A DNA stretch of 64,000 bases from Lysobacter sp. Root916 (GCF_001429785.1 NZ_LMJF01000001.1:757734-821733), one strand, 5' to 3'; positions 13,864-22,606 are shown, counted from the first letter of the stretch. Notes: generated from the letters alone by a model not told the origin. Numbers and translations are program-made.

Positions 13864-15690
13864 TCAGGGCATCACATACTCCACCCGTAACTTCGCGCCC
13901 ACGCCGCGATCGATCCACAGATAGTTCGTCGCCGTCTGCGGGCTGGCGTAGCGCAGGCGCAGTTGGGTGCGGCCGCCGCGGTTGATCGCGGCCAAGCCGG
14001 CGGCGTCGAAGGCGGTGCTGGTCTGGCTGCCGCCGGTGAAGGGCGGTAACTGAGCGACCGCGCTGGCGCTCGCGGCGGCGGCGTAGTCGGCGGCCTCGAT
14101 GGTGCAGGCGCCGTAGCAGCCGTTGCGTACGTCGATCAGCAAGGTGTTGCCGGCCGGGTTGCTCCAGGGGTCGCCGTAGGCGCTGCGGTAGACCACGCTG
14201 AGCGTGGCCGAAACCACGGTGGCGCCGTCGGGAATCGCGGCGGTATCGAAGGACAGCAGGCTGCGGTTGTACTTGCCATCGGCGCCGCGGCCGGAGGCCA
14301 GGCCATAGGTCGCTTCCAGGGTGCCGACGACGGGCGCGCCGCCGTTGGCGTCGGCTTTGACGTAGCCGTCGTTGGCGTCTTCGTTGTCGAAGCTCAGCAC
14401 GCCGCCGCTGCCGCCGCCGGTACCGCCGCTGACACTGACGCCGACCGCGGCGGAGCTGCCGACGTTGCCGGCCAGGTCGTAGGCGCGCGCCTGCAGGCTA
14501 TGCGCGCCGTTGCTGCTGTTGGCGCTGTTCCACGTACCCGTATACGGCGTGCTCGCGTCGTTGGCGATCAGGTTGCCGTCGAGCAGGAACTCGACCCGGT
14601 CCACACCGACGTCGTCGCTGGCATCGGCGCTGAGGGCGACGTTGCCGCTGACGGCGGCGCCGTCGGCAGGCGCGGTCAGCACGACCTGCGGCGCGATGCC
14701 GTCCAGGTTGTCCAGGCCCCAGAAGCGCGCGATGTAATAACTAGAGCAAATGTTGACGTCGAGGATGTAGGCGCCGGCGGTGCCGCATTGGCTTTCGCCG
14801 CTGCCGGGATCGACCGGGGTGCCGTGGCCCATGCCGGCGATCGTGTAGGTTTCGACCAGGGCGCGGCCGGCGGCGTCGCGGTAGACCCGGTGCGGATAGC
14901 CGGCGACCGTGTCCTGCACCTCCGGGATCTGGTCGATGCCGTGCACGTTGGTCCATTGCTGCAGGATTTCGGTCTGATTGGCCGGGCGCACGGTGTAGTC
15001 GGCGTCGCCGTGCCAGATCGAGACGATGGGCCAGGGGCCGGCGTGGGGGCTGGCGGCGCGCACCTTGTCGCCCCATTGCGCGGGCGTGAGGTCGCTGCCG
15101 GGGTTCATGCAGCCGAAGGCCGCGCTCTGGCTGGTCGCGCAGCGGTAGGGGATACCGGCGACGATGGCGCCGCCGGCGAACACGTCGGGGTAGGTCGCGA
15201 GCATCGTCGAGGCCATCGCGCCGCCCGCGGACAAGCCGGTGACATAGACGCGGTCGGCGGCGTTGGCGTGGTCGCTGCGCATGCGGTCGACCATTTGCTT
15301 GATCGACAGCGCTTCGCCTTGGCCGCGGGCGATGTCGCCGCTTTCGAACCAGTTGAAGCAACTGCTGGAATTGTTGCCGCTTTGCTGTTGCGGCAGTAGC
15401 AGCGCGAACTGCCAGCGCTGGGCCAGCAGCTCCCAGCCGGTTTCGGCGTCGTAGCTGGCCGCGCTTTGGGCGCAGCCGTGCAGGGCGACCACCAGCGGCG
15501 CGTTGGCGGGCAGGCCCGGCGGCACGTACTTGAACATGCGCAGGTTGCCGGGGTTGCTGCCGAAGCCGGTGACTTCGGTCAGGGCCAGGGCGGGCGTGCT
15601 GATGGCGAGCGCGAACAGACCGGCCAGGGCGACCGGCAGGAAACGGCGGCGACGTGCGGGCGTTGTGGCGGTGCGAGACGGGACAGTCAT
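13864..15690 (-). CDS. Secreted PHB-depolymerase-type esterase with Ig-like and C-terminal beta-sandwich domains
   Basis: A 608-residue extracellular esterase. A signal peptide (about residues 1-37) precedes an alpha/beta-hydrolase of the short-chain PHA depolymerase type (about 40-330), with VALHGCAQSA as the oxyanion region, GLSAGGAM as the nucleophile elbow, HGDADYTV carrying the Asp and MGHGTPVDPG the His. An Ig-like domain follows (about 335-425, VVLTAPADGAAVSGNV, VDRVEFLLDGNLIA). After a Gly/Ser linker comes a C-terminal beta-sandwich (about 440-608, SLLSFDTAAIPDGATVVSA, RLRYASPQ) of a type that anchors enzymes to polymers. Substrates could be polyhydroxyalkanoate or another polyester. 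Its last 165 bases lie in the duplicated segment. Confidence 0.92.
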   Translation of the reverse strand: MTVPSRTATTPARRRRFLPVALAGLFALAISTPALALTEVTGFGSNPGNLRMFKYVPPGLPANAPLVVALHGCAQSAASYDAETGWELLAQRWQFALLLPQQQSGNNSSSCFNWFESGDIARGQGEALSIKQMVDRMRSDHANAADRVYVTGLSAGGAMASTMLATYPDVFAGGAIVAGIPYRCATSQSAAFGCMNPGSDLTPAQWGDKVRAASPHAGPWPIVSIWHGDADYTVRPANQTEILQQWTNVHGIDQIPEVQDTVAGYPHRVYRDAAGRALVETYTIAGMGHGTPVDPGSGESQCGTAGAYILDVNICSSYYIARFWGLDNLDGIAPQVVLTAPADGAAVSGNVALSADASDDVGVDRVEFLLDGNLIANDASTPYTGTWNSANSSNGAHSLQARAYDLAGNVGSSAAVGVSVSGGTGGGSGGVLSFDNEDANDGYVKADANGGAPVVGTLEATYGLASGRGADGKYNRSLLSFDTAAIPDGATVVSATLSVVYRSAYGDPWSNPAGNTLLIDVRNGCYGACTIEAADYAAAASASAVAQLPPFTGGSQTSTAFDAAGLAAINRGGRTQLRLRYASPQTATNYLWIDRGVGAKLRVEYVMP

Positions 15691-15914
15691 GCGGTCGACT
15701 CCTTCGGACGAGGATCCTGCGGGTGACGCGGAACGGGCGGCGACGTGGTTCCCCGGATGCGCCCGATGCCGGCGGAGTAGGCCATGCCGACAGGCGGCTC
15801 ACCATCGTCCGATGGGGCAAGCTGCGCTGCAGCATCGAGCGCGAAGGCGGTCGCCGGCCGCCGGTTCAGGCCGCCGCCATAAATCCGTCATCGCCCCGCC
15901 ATAGTCTGGCGGCC

Positions 15915-17126
15915 ATGAACATCCTGATGCTGTCCGACGTGTATTTCCCGCGGGTCAACGGCGTCTCGACGTCGATCCGCACCTTCGCCCAGTCGCTGGC
16001 GCGCATGGGCCACGCGGTGACCCTGGTGGTGCCGGACTACGGCCCCGGCAGCGGCCAGGAGCAGCACGACGGCCACGGCGAGTTCGAGATCCTGCGGCTG
16101 CCGTCGCGGGTGATCTTCTTCGATCCGGAGGACCGCTTGATCCGCGCCTCCGCGCTGCGCGAGGTGGCCGAAACCTTGGCGGCCCGCGATTGGGACGTGA
16201 TCCACATCCACACGCCGTTCCGCGCCCACAGCCTGGGCGTGCGCCTGGCGCGGCGGATCGGGCGGCCGACCGTGGAGACCTACCACACCTATTTCGAAGA
16301 ATACGTGGGCCACTACCTGCCGTGGCTGCCCGCGCCGCTGCTGCGTGCGTTCGCGCGGCGCGCCTCGCGCTCGCTGTGCCATGGCGTGGATCATCTGATC
16401 GTACCGACCGCGCAGATGGTGGACGTGCTGGACCGCTACGGCATCACCACGCCGTCGACGGTGCTGCCGACCGGCATCGACCTGAGCGAATTCGCGCGCG
16501 GCGACGGCGCGCGCTTCCGCGCCGAGCACGGCATCGCGCCGCAGCGGCCGACCCTGGTGACGGTGAGCCGGCTGGCGGTCGAGAAGAACATCGCCTTCCT
16601 GTTGCGGGTGGCCAAGCGGCTGGTCGGGGAGTTTCCGGAGCTGTTGTTCCTGATCGCGGGCGAAGGCCCGGACGCCGAACGTCTTAAGCGGCTCAGCGTC
16701 GAATTGAAGTTGCAGGACTATGTGCGTTTCTTCGGCAATCTCGACCGCCGCACCACCTTGCTCGACGCCTATCGCGCCGGCGACGTGTTCGTGTTCGCCT
16801 CGCCCACCGAAACGCAGGGCCTGGTGCTGATCGAGGCGATGGCGCTGGGCGTGCCGATCGTATCGACGGCGGTGATGGGCACGGCCACGGTCCTGCGCGA
16901 CGTGCGCAGCGCGGTGGTCAGCGCCGAGGACGAGGCCGCGTTCGCGGGCCATGTCGCCGACGTGCTGCGCTCGCCCGAGACGCGTGCCGCCTTGTCGGCC
17001 GCGGGGCCGCAGGATGCGCGCGCCTGGAGCACCGACGGGCTGATGGAGCAGGTGGTCGCCTTGTACGAGCAGCTCGCGCGCCCGCGCGCCGTCGCGACCC
17101 CGATGACCGCGGAAGCCAGTTCGTAA
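15915..17126 (+). CDS. Glycosyltransferase family 4
   Basis: A 403-residue GT-B retaining glycosyltransferase. The N-terminal domain opens MNILMLSDVYFPRVNGVSTS, the form found in GT4 enzymes that glycosylate lipids such as diacylglycerol, and includes HIHTPFRAHSLG. The C-terminal nucleotide-sugar domain has VSRLAVEKNIAFLL and the E-x7-E motif in SPTETQGLVLIEAM. No signal peptide or membrane helix is visible, so it should act at the cytoplasmic face of the membrane. The ATG at 15915 starts the conserved N terminus; an in-frame open stretch to 15654 is not protein-like. The gene stands alone. Donor and acceptor are not determinable by eye. Confidence 0.9.
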   Translation: MNILMLSDVYFPRVNGVSTSIRTFAQSLARMGHAVTLVVPDYGPGSGQEQHDGHGEFEILRLPSRVIFFDPEDRLIRASALREVAETLAARDWDVIHIHTPFRAHSLGVRLARRIGRPTVETYHTYFEEYVGHYLPWLPAPLLRAFARRASRSLCHGVDHLIVPTAQMVDVLDRYGITTPSTVLPTGIDLSEFARGDGARFRAEHGIAPQRPTLVTVSRLAVEKNIAFLLRVAKRLVGEFPELLFLIAGEGPDAERLKRLSVELKLQDYVRFFGNLDRRTTLLDAYRAGDVFVFASPTETQGLVLIEAMALGVPIVSTAVMGTATVLRDVRSAVVSAEDEAAFAGHVADVLRSPETRAALSAAGPQDARAWSTDGLMEQVVALYEQLARPRAVATPMTAEASS

Positions 17127-17136
17127 ACCCATCGCC

Positions 17137-17316
17137 ACGCAGGCGGTAAGCCATAGACGCGCCGCATCGCATTTCCACGAGCGAACGCAATGAAGCCGAT
17201 GCGGTTATCACCGCATCCTACGGTTTACGCGCAGCGTTCTCGTAGGATGCGGTAAGCCGTAGGCGCACCGCATCGAATCTCCGTGCGCGAACGCGATGGA
17301 GCCGAAGCGGTGATCG
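17137..17316. repeat. Pair of direct repeats, about 90 bp each
   Basis: Two copies of a repeat containing GCGGTAAGCC, CCGCATCG and GCGAACGC-GATGGAGCCG-type blocks occur at about 17146-17215 and 17238-17316, between the convergent glycosyltransferase and MFS genes. It is a non-coding dispersed-repeat type and holds no gene. Confidence 0.7.
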
Positions 17317-17323
17317 CAGCCGC

Positions 17324-18727
17324 CTACGGCTGCACCCGCCGCGCCAGCAGCGCGCCGAGCACGGCCAGCGCCAGCGAAATCGCGAACCCGGCCAGATAGG
17401 CGCCGGCGTGGCCGTGCGGCAACAAGGCCGCGAACAGCGAGCCGCCGATCGCCAGCACGCTGGCGGTGAACAGCGCGTCGCACAGCTGCAGCGCCGAGGA
17501 GTTGAGCCCTTGCTGCGCCGGTGGCGACAGCTCCAGCGTCAGCACCGACAGGCTGGGGAAGGTCACGCCCATGCCCAGGCCGGCCAGCACCCAGCCCGAC
17601 ACGCCGACGGCGGTGGGCACCGTCGGCACGAGTATCGCGACGATGGCCGCGATGCCGATCGCGATGAGGCTCATGCCGATCTGCAGTAGACGCGCCGGGG
17701 CGTAGCGCTGCACCGGACGTCCGCGATACCAGGAGCCCGTCGACCAACCGACCGCACCGACGGTAAGTGCGAGCCCCGCCGCGGTCGGCGACCAGCCACG
17801 CTCGTGCGAGAGCAGCAGCGGCAGGAACACCTCGGTGCCGAAGAACGCCGACGAGGCGATGCCGCGCAGCGCGATCACGGTCGGCAGGCCGCGCGCGGCG
17901 CGCAAGGTGCCGGTCGGCAGCAGGCGCAGCGCGCACACCACCAGGCCGAGCGCGGCCAATGCGAGCAGGACGGCCGCGAGCGCGCCGCGTTGCTGGCCGG
18001 CGATATGCAACAGCAGCGCACTGGCGGCGGCGCCGATCGCCCAGGGCATGCGCGCGGGCGTGGCGGCGTCGGAGGCGTCGGCGTGTTCGGGCGCGCCCAG
18101 ATCGCGTACCGCGGGCAAGACCAGCGCCGCCGCGGCCAGCGCGATCAACGGCACCGACAGAAACACCCAGCGCCAACCCCAGTGTTCGACGATGGCGCCG
18201 CTGATCGCCGGTCCGATCACCGCCGGCACCACCCAGGCGGCGGCGAAGGCGGCGAAGATGCGCGGGCGCAGCGCTTGCGGATACTTGCGGCCGACCACCA
18301 CGTAGAGCGCGACCGACATCAGTCCGCCGCCGAAACCTTGCACGACGCGGCCCAGCAGCAGCCACGCCATCGACGGCGCCAGGCCCGCCAACAACAGGCC
18401 GATCGCGAACCAGACGATGCCCTGGCGCAGCGGCGCGGCCGGGCCGCGAGTATCCGCCCAGCGTCCTGCCGCGACCATGCCGACCACGCTGGCCGCCAGC
18501 GCGCCGCCGAAGGCGAGCGCGTACAGCGGCAGACCGTGCAGCGCTTCGGCCACGGTCGGCATCGCGGTCGCGACCGCCAGCGCCTCGAAGGCGGCAAGCG
18601 CGACCAGGGCGATGGCGCCGACGGTGAGCACGCGGTAGCGGCGATCGAACAGGCCGGCCGCGGCGCCGTCGGCGTCGTGCGCGCGCAAGGGCGCGAGAGC
18701 GTCGGCCGCGCTGTCGGCCTCGCTCAT
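17324..18727 (-). CDS. MFS efflux transporter in the SoxR module
   Basis: A 467-residue major facilitator protein of the drug/proton antiporter kind, with about 12 to 14 hydrophobic helices. The motif-A type loop GRWADTRGPAAPLRQG lies between helices 2 and 3, and GFGGGLMSVALYVVVGR sits further on. It exports small molecules across the inner membrane. Its ATG (18725-18727) overlaps the stop of the upstream quinone reductase gene (ATGA), so the two are translationally coupled. Both lie behind the SoxR-type promoter. SoxR-controlled exporters in non-enteric bacteria handle redox-cycling antibiotics such as phenazines, which makes that a likely substrate class here (inference). Confidence 0.92.
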   Translation of the reverse strand: MSEADSAADALAPLRAHDADGAAAGLFDRRYRVLTVGAIALVALAAFEALAVATAMPTVAEALHGLPLYALAFGGALAASVVGMVAAGRWADTRGPAAPLRQGIVWFAIGLLLAGLAPSMAWLLLGRVVQGFGGGLMSVALYVVVGRKYPQALRPRIFAAFAAAWVVPAVIGPAISGAIVEHWGWRWVFLSVPLIALAAAALVLPAVRDLGAPEHADASDAATPARMPWAIGAAASALLLHIAGQQRGALAAVLLALAALGLVVCALRLLPTGTLRAARGLPTVIALRGIASSAFFGTEVFLPLLLSHERGWSPTAAGLALTVGAVGWSTGSWYRGRPVQRYAPARLLQIGMSLIAIGIAAIVAILVPTVPTAVGVSGWVLAGLGMGVTFPSLSVLTLELSPPAQQGLNSSALQLCDALFTASVLAIGGSLFAALLPHGHAGAYLAGFAISLALAVLGALLARRVQP

Positions 18728-19770
18728 GGCCCGAAGCCGCTGTCGCCGGTCTGGTAGACCATCAGCACCACCTTGCCGCGACCGTGGCCGGTCTCGACGT
18801 CGCGGTGCGCGACCGCGGCGTGCGCGAGCGGGTAGATCTCGCGCACGTGCACGTGCAGGCGGCCGTGTTCGTACAGCTCGACCAACTGACGCAGGCGGTC
18901 GCGGTCGCATTCGCCGCGCAGGCGCAGCACGCCGTGTTCGCGCGCGCCGTCGGCGTCGACCAGGGTGCCGATGCGTTCGCGCGCGGCGCCCAGCGCCAGC
19001 GAGGCGGCGATCGCGCCGCGCCCGGCCGCGTCCAATGCCGCGCTCACGCCTTGCGGCGCGAGCTCGCGCACGCGCGCGACCAGGCCTTCGCCGTACAGCA
19101 CCGGTTCGACACCCAGGGTGCGCAGGTAGGCATGGTTCTCGCGGCTGGCGCTGCCGATCACGCGCGCGCCGGCCAGGCGCGCAAGCTGGACCGCGATCGA
19201 ACCCACGCCGCCGGCCGCGCCGTGCACCAGCAGGGTGTCGCCGCGGCCGACGTTGAGCGCGCGCAAAGCGACCTGGGCGGTCTGGCCGGAGGCCGAGAGC
19301 GCGCCTGCGACCGCCCAGGACATCATCGGCGGCTTGGCCACGACTTGCGCGGCGGGCACGGCCAGGACCTCGGCGTAGGCGCCGCCGTCGCACCAGCCCA
19401 GCACTTCCTGGCCGTGGTAGTAGCCGCGCACGCCGTCGCCGATCTGGTCGACGACGCCGGCGAATTCGTAGCCCAGTCGTTGCGGGAAGGCGGCGTCGGC
19501 GTCGATGCCGCGGCGCGCGAACTCGCCGTTGCGGCGCGCGATGTCGGCCGGCTGCACGCCGGCCGCGCGTACGCGCACGCGCAGCTCGCCGCGCGCCGCA
19601 TTGGGCATCGCCAGCACGGTGGGATAGAGCACGTCGGGCGAACCGTAGCGATCGAAATGCACGGCTTGCATCAGGCCGTCGTCGCCGTTGTCGAGGGCGA
19701 GGTCGGCGTCGCGATCGAGGTGAGCGCCGGAGCGGTCGAGGTCGTCCTCGCGCGCGTTGCGATTGTCCAT
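18724..19770 (-). CDS. NADPH:quinone reductase-like MDR oxidoreductase in the SoxR module
   Basis: A 348-residue zinc-free medium-chain dehydrogenase. The GroES-like domain contains ARGELRVRVRAAGVQPADIARR and LGYEFAGVVDQIG. The nucleotide-binding domain has the HGAAGGVGSIAVQLARLAG motif with the A-x-x-G-x-x-A signature of quinone reductases. It should reduce quinones with NADPH, avoiding redox cycling. The ATG at 19770 gives a 33-residue acidic leader; the conserved enzyme core begins at MQAVHFDRYGSP (19671), so the start could be there. The coding frame lies directly behind the sox-box promoter and is coupled to the MFS gene. Confidence 0.9.
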   Translation of the reverse strand: MDNRNAREDDLDRSGAHLDRDADLALDNGDDGLMQAVHFDRYGSPDVLYPTVLAMPNAARGELRVRVRAAGVQPADIARRNGEFARRGIDADAAFPQRLGYEFAGVVDQIGDGVRGYYHGQEVLGWCDGGAYAEVLAVPAAQVVAKPPMMSWAVAGALSASGQTAQVALRALNVGRGDTLLVHGAAGGVGSIAVQLARLAGARVIGSASRENHAYLRTLGVEPVLYGEGLVARVRELAPQGVSAALDAAGRGAIAASLALGAARERIGTLVDADGAREHGVLRLRGECDRDRLRQLVELYEHGRLHVHVREIYPLAHAAVAHRDVETGHGRGKVVLMVYQTGDSGFGP

Positions 19771-19798
19771 GGCTTGACCGTAAAGAGGGGGGAGATCC

Positions 19799-19829
19799 AG
19801 GATAGGACCTGAACTTAAGTTGAGGTCAA
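19799..19829 (-). promoter_or_regulatory. SoxR-controlled promoter: sox box within a 19-bp spacer
   Basis: On the minus strand, TTGACC (plus 19824-19829) and TATCCT (19799-19804) are separated by 19 bases, the over-long spacer that MerR-family activators correct by DNA twisting. Nested in it is the palindrome CCTGAACTTAAGTTGAGG (19808-19825), closely matching the E. coli sox box CCTCAAGTTAACTTGAGG. Two more bases at each end extend the dyad to 19806-19827. soxR starts eight bases away on the other strand, so binding should also limit its own expression. Confidence 0.85.
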
Positions 19830-19833
19830 GCCC

Positions 19834-20283
19834 ATGGGTGCGGCTACCGAGCTGAGCGTGGGGCAGATGGCGCAGCGTAGCGGGGTGGCGGTGTCGACGC
19901 TGCATTTCTACGAGGCCAAAGGCTTGATCCACAGCCAACGCACGGCCGGCAACCAGCGCCGTTACGGGCGCGACATGCTGCGCCGCATCGCGATCATTCG
20001 GGTCGCCCAGCGCGTGGGCATGCCGCTGGCGACGATCCTGGAGGCGTTCTCGACGCTGCCCGACGGACGCACGCCCACGCGCAAGGACTGGGAGCGCCTG
20101 TCGACGATCTGGCGCGAGGAACTGGACGAGCGCATCCAGAAACTGAGCCAGATGCGCGACACCCTGGACGACTGCATCGGCTGCGGCTGCCTGTCGATCG
20201 ATCGCTGCCGCCTGGCCAACCCAGGCGACGTGCTGGCCGAGGACGGGCAGGGTGCGCAGCGTTGGGAGCATGCGGGGGAGTAA
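19834..20283 (+). CDS. soxR: Redox-sensitive transcriptional activator SoxR
   Basis: A 149-residue MerR-family regulator. The winged helix is at residues 7-45 ([26 protein letters not shown] split here), followed by [20 protein letters not shown], a long dimerisation helix and the [2Fe-2S] motif [12 protein letters not shown] at about residues 119-130. The Cys spacing C-x2-C-x-C-x5-C is the diagnostic SoxR cluster. Oxidation of that cluster by redox-active compounds switches on target promoters. It is divergent from the quinone reductase and MFS genes across the sox box. There is no soxS, as expected outside the enterics, so SoxR probably acts directly on these genes. Confidence 0.97.
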   Translation: MGAATELSVGQMAQRSGVAVSTLHFYEAKGLIHSQRTAGNQRRYGRDMLRRIAIIRVAQRVGMPLATILEAFSTLPDGRTPTRKDWERLSTIWREELDERIQKLSQMRDTLDDCIGCGCLSIDRCRLANPGDVLAEDGQGAQRWEHAGE

Positions 20284-20345
20284 CGGGCAACTTCCTCCTT
20301 TGGAAAAGGGGGGCGAGGGGGATTTGCTTTACAGCCGCCGCGTAG
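20284..20345. repeat. Dispersed palindromic repeat (CTCCTTTGGAAAAGGGG family)
   Basis: CTCCTTTGGAAAAGGGGGGC then GAGGGGGATTTGCT is one member of a repeat family seen again at 32050-32180, 40351-40457 and 53396-53502. It lies just after the soxR stop and may help end its transcript. Confidence 0.65.
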
Positions 20346-20487
20346 GCGATCCGCCCACGCTTCGACGCGCTCGCCCCAGCGCGCATCCCATACGCCACCG
20401 CCCGCAGGACGCATCGATCCACGGTTGCGCGCGTGGTCGGACGCCGGAGGCGGCGTACCATGTGCGATTCACCCCACGAGTCCCGCC

Positions 20488-20997
20488 ATGACCGTTTCCA
20501 TGCACGCCGCCTCCGTTCCCGTGTTCAAGCAGTTTCTCGGCAGCCTCAGCGCGCTGCTGGACAAGGCCCAGGCCTATGCGGCCGAGAAGAAGGTCGACCC
20601 GGAGGTGCTGCTGCAGTCGCGTCTGTACCCGGACATGTTCCCGCTGCTGCGTCAGGTCCAGATCGCCTGCGACTTCGCCAAGGGCGTGAGCGCACGCCTG
20701 GCCGACGCGGAGGTGCCGGTGTACGACGATTCCGAGCGCACGTTCGAACAGCTGCAGGCGCTGGTCGCCAAGACCACGACCTTCATCGACAGCCTGGAGC
20801 CGGTGCTGTTCGACGGCGCCCATGAGCGCGAAGTGGTGCTGCGCCCGGGTACGCCCAAGGAGCGCCGTCTTATCGGCCATGACTACCTGCTGCACTACGG
20901 CCTGCCGCAGTTCCAGTTCCACGTCGTCACCGCCTACGCGATCCTGCGCCACAACGGCGTCGAGGTCGGCAAGCGCGATTACATGGGTCAGTACTGA
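20488..20997 (+). CDS. DUF1993 family protein
   Basis: A 169-residue DUF1993 protein. It opens VSMHAASVPVFKQFLGSLSA and continues LLQSRLYPDMFPLLRQVQIACDFAKG, with the closing HYGLPQFQFHVVTAYAILRHNGVEVGKRDYMG. The family is a four-helix bundle related to DinB-type proteins; its function is unknown. The His residues in HDYLLHYG and FHVVTAYAILRHNG could form a metal site in the DinB fashion. ATG at 20488 is preferred over an upstream in-frame start because it begins the conserved first helix. It stands between soxR and a DUF6916 gene, all plus strand, with no sign of shared promoter. Confidence 0.9.
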   Translation: MTVSMHAASVPVFKQFLGSLSALLDKAQAYAAEKKVDPEVLLQSRLYPDMFPLLRQVQIACDFAKGVSARLADAEVPVYDDSERTFEQLQALVAKTTTFIDSLEPVLFDGAHEREVVLRPGTPKERRLIGHDYLLHYGLPQFQFHVVTAYAILRHNGVEVGKRDYMGQY

Positions 20998-21074
20998 GCC
21001 CTGCGCGCGCCGCGCGCGCTTGCATCGCGCGCGCGGCGCGGCGACCATGGTTCCCAGGTTTTAGGGGAACCCGC

Positions 21075-21371
21075 ATGGAACTGCTGACGCTGGATCATTT
21101 CGCCCGCCACGTGAACGAGACCTTCTCGGCGGCCTTGAACGACGGCGAGGTGCCGTTCGTCCTGGTCGAGGCGCGGGCGCTGAACCCCCAGCAGGTCATG
21201 CCGGGGGCGGCGCGCGCGCCGTTCTCGCTGTTGTTCCGCAATACCTCCTCGTTCCTGTTCCCGCAGCAGACCTATCTGATGCGTCACGACAGCGTGGGCG
21301 AGATCGGGATCATGCTGGTGCCGGTCGCGCGCGAGCGCGAGGGCTTTCTGTATCAGGCGATATTCAACTGA
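21075..21371 (+). CDS. DUF6916-like small protein, neighbour of tail-collar genes
   Basis: A 98-residue protein with RHVNETFSAAL, FSLLFRNTS and a closing VPVARERE-x6-AIFN segment. It matches my recollection of the DUF6916 family, which is commonly found beside tail-collar (microcystin-dependent) protein genes. AGGGGAA sits ahead of the ATG at 21075. It contains no signal peptide or membrane segment. It is convergent with the acetyltransferase and three collar genes that begin 133 bases further on, which supports a shared process, but no biochemical role is known. Confidence 0.7.
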   Translation: MELLTLDHFARHVNETFSAALNDGEVPFVLVEARALNPQQVMPGAARAPFSLLFRNTSSFLFPQQTYLMRHDSVGEIGIMLVPVAREREGFLYQAIFN

Positions 21372-21504
21372 GCGCGCACCGGCCCGCGGTCCGTTTGGCG
21401 GCTGGGTGATCCCAACCTGATTCAAGCGCTCCTGCGTGCGGCGCGGATCGTGCCGGCGTGGTCGCGGCTTACGCCGCTCCTTCCCCTTAAACGGATCGCC
21501 GGCG

Positions 21505-22068
21505 TCAGGGCGCCGGCCAGCGCATGCGGCGGTGGGCGCCGCTGTCTTCGGTCTGGACGAAGCCCAGGCGCCGGTATAGGCGCTGCGCGCCCGCGTTGTC
21601 GGAAGCCACGTGCAGATGCAGGCCGCGGCCCAGCGCGGCGGCGTCGCGCTGGCTGTGCTCGATCAGCGCGCTGGCGATGCCTTGGCCGCGCGCGGCGGTC
21701 AGCAGGCTGATATCGACGATCAGATGATCCGGTGCGCGCCGTTGCAGGTAGTAGCGGCCGACGGGGGCGCCGTCGCGTTCGATCGCGAGGAAGTCGGCGT
21801 CGGCGTAGTGCAGCAGATAGTGCTGATGCTGGAGTGCGAACTGGCTGTCGAGGAAGGCGCGCTTGGCCTCGTCGGGCCAGGGGATGGGAGCGAGTTCCTC
21901 GGCGCGGGTGCTGGCGTAGAGCGTGCGCAGCCAAGGCAGATCGTCGTCGCGTGCGGGGCGCAATGCGAACCCGCGCTCGCTCAGGAGCGCGGGTGTCGCC
22001 AGACGGTCGTCGCGGCCTTGCGGATCGTCGCTGCGCGGAAACGGCAGCAGCCGCGATGGCGCCTGCAT
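21505..22068 (-). CDS. GNAT family N-acetyltransferase, last gene of the tail-collar operon
   Basis: A 187-residue acyl-CoA-dependent N-acyltransferase. A 30-residue leader precedes the GNAT fold (FALRPARDDDLPWLRTLYAS). The acetyl-CoA pyrophosphate loop is in TAARGQGIASALIEHSQ, the Q/R-x-x-G-x-G/A motif, and the closing strands are NAGAQRLYRRLGFVQTED. The substrate is unknown. The ATG at 22068 lies four bases after the stop of the first downstream collar gene, so the gene is tightly linked to the three tail-collar genes. Modification of a collar protein or of a cell-surface amine is possible but unproven. Confidence 0.88.
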   Translation of the reverse strand: MQAPSRLLPFPRSDDPQGRDDRLATPALLSERGFALRPARDDDLPWLRTLYASTRAEELAPIPWPDEAKRAFLDSQFALQHQHYLLHYADADFLAIERDGAPVGRYYLQRRAPDHLIVDISLLTAARGQGIASALIEHSQRDAAALGRGLHLHVASDNAGAQRLYRRLGFVQTEDSGAHRRMRWPAP

Positions 22069-22072
22069 GGCC

Positions 22073-22606
22073 TCAGGGGAAGCTGGGGAAAATGCCCTGC
22101 AACGCGATGCAGAAGTTCGACGCGAGGTAGGGCTGACGGTTCTCGTGCGGCTGGCCGCCGCCGGCCGGACCGCACATGGTCGGGGCGAACTGCACGTTCG
22201 GCTGCAGCCCGCCGATGAACGGGTTGCTCGAGGTCGGGATGCCCAGGTAGTTGCCGGGGGCCGGCGCACTGGTGCGCAAGGTGCCGGTAGGTTGGTTGTA
22301 GGCGGTCAGCGTATGGCTGTGTCCCGGCATTTCGCCCTGCTGCAGGGTCACGCTGTTGGAACCGAAGGTCTCGCCCATGCTGCGCGGGGTCAGGCCTTGG
22401 CCTTGGCCTTGGTTGCAGGCGGTGCGGTTGACGAAGTTGGGCAGCTGGAACGTGGTGGTGCCGTTGCCGCCGTAGTTGGTGCCCAGCAGCGAGAACAGCG
22501 CGGTGTTCTGCTGAATGGCCAGGGTGGCGCCGTTGCAAGAGGCCCAGCCGCGCGGTGCGAAATTGAATCCGAACAGCTGGATTTCGCCGATGAAAGGTTC
22601 GGTCAT
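22073..22606 (-). CDS. Phage tail-collar domain protein (MDP-like) 3
   Basis: A 177-residue tail-collar (PF07484-type) protein. It opens EPFIGEIQLFGFNFAPRGWA, the typical strand plus GW motif, and has the GTNYGGNGTTTFQLPNFVNR collar segment at about 42-62. A central spike region carries HSHTLTAYN, and the end is NFCIALQGIFPSFP. Phage collar domains form trimeric fibre tips with metal-binding HxH residues; the HSH motif here is of that kind. There are no phage structural, lysis or integrase genes nearby. It has two tandem paralogues at 22642 and 23200. The three differ throughout and are not recent copies. Confidence 0.9.
   Translation of the reverse strand: MTEPFIGEIQLFGFNFAPRGWASCNGATLAIQQNTALFSLLGTNYGGNGTTTFQLPNFVNRTACNQGQGQGLTPRSMGETFGSNSVTLQQGEMPGHSHTLTAYNQPTGTLRTSAPAPGNYLGIPTSSNPFIGGLQPNVQFAPTMCGPAGGGQPHENRQPYLASNFCIALQGIFPSFP

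Larger units (their letters stand above)
11867..14028. repeat. Tandem segmental duplication, copy B (about 2.16 kb)
   Basis: Second copy of the 9733-11866 block: YgjP 5-prime fragment, leader, Sel1-like gene B, Gly-tail gene B, terminator-like hairpin and the 3-prime end of the intact esterase. Similarity is strong in the Gly-tail and in the flanking gene ends and weaker in the leader and in the linker of the Sel1-like gene. Confidence 0.85.
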
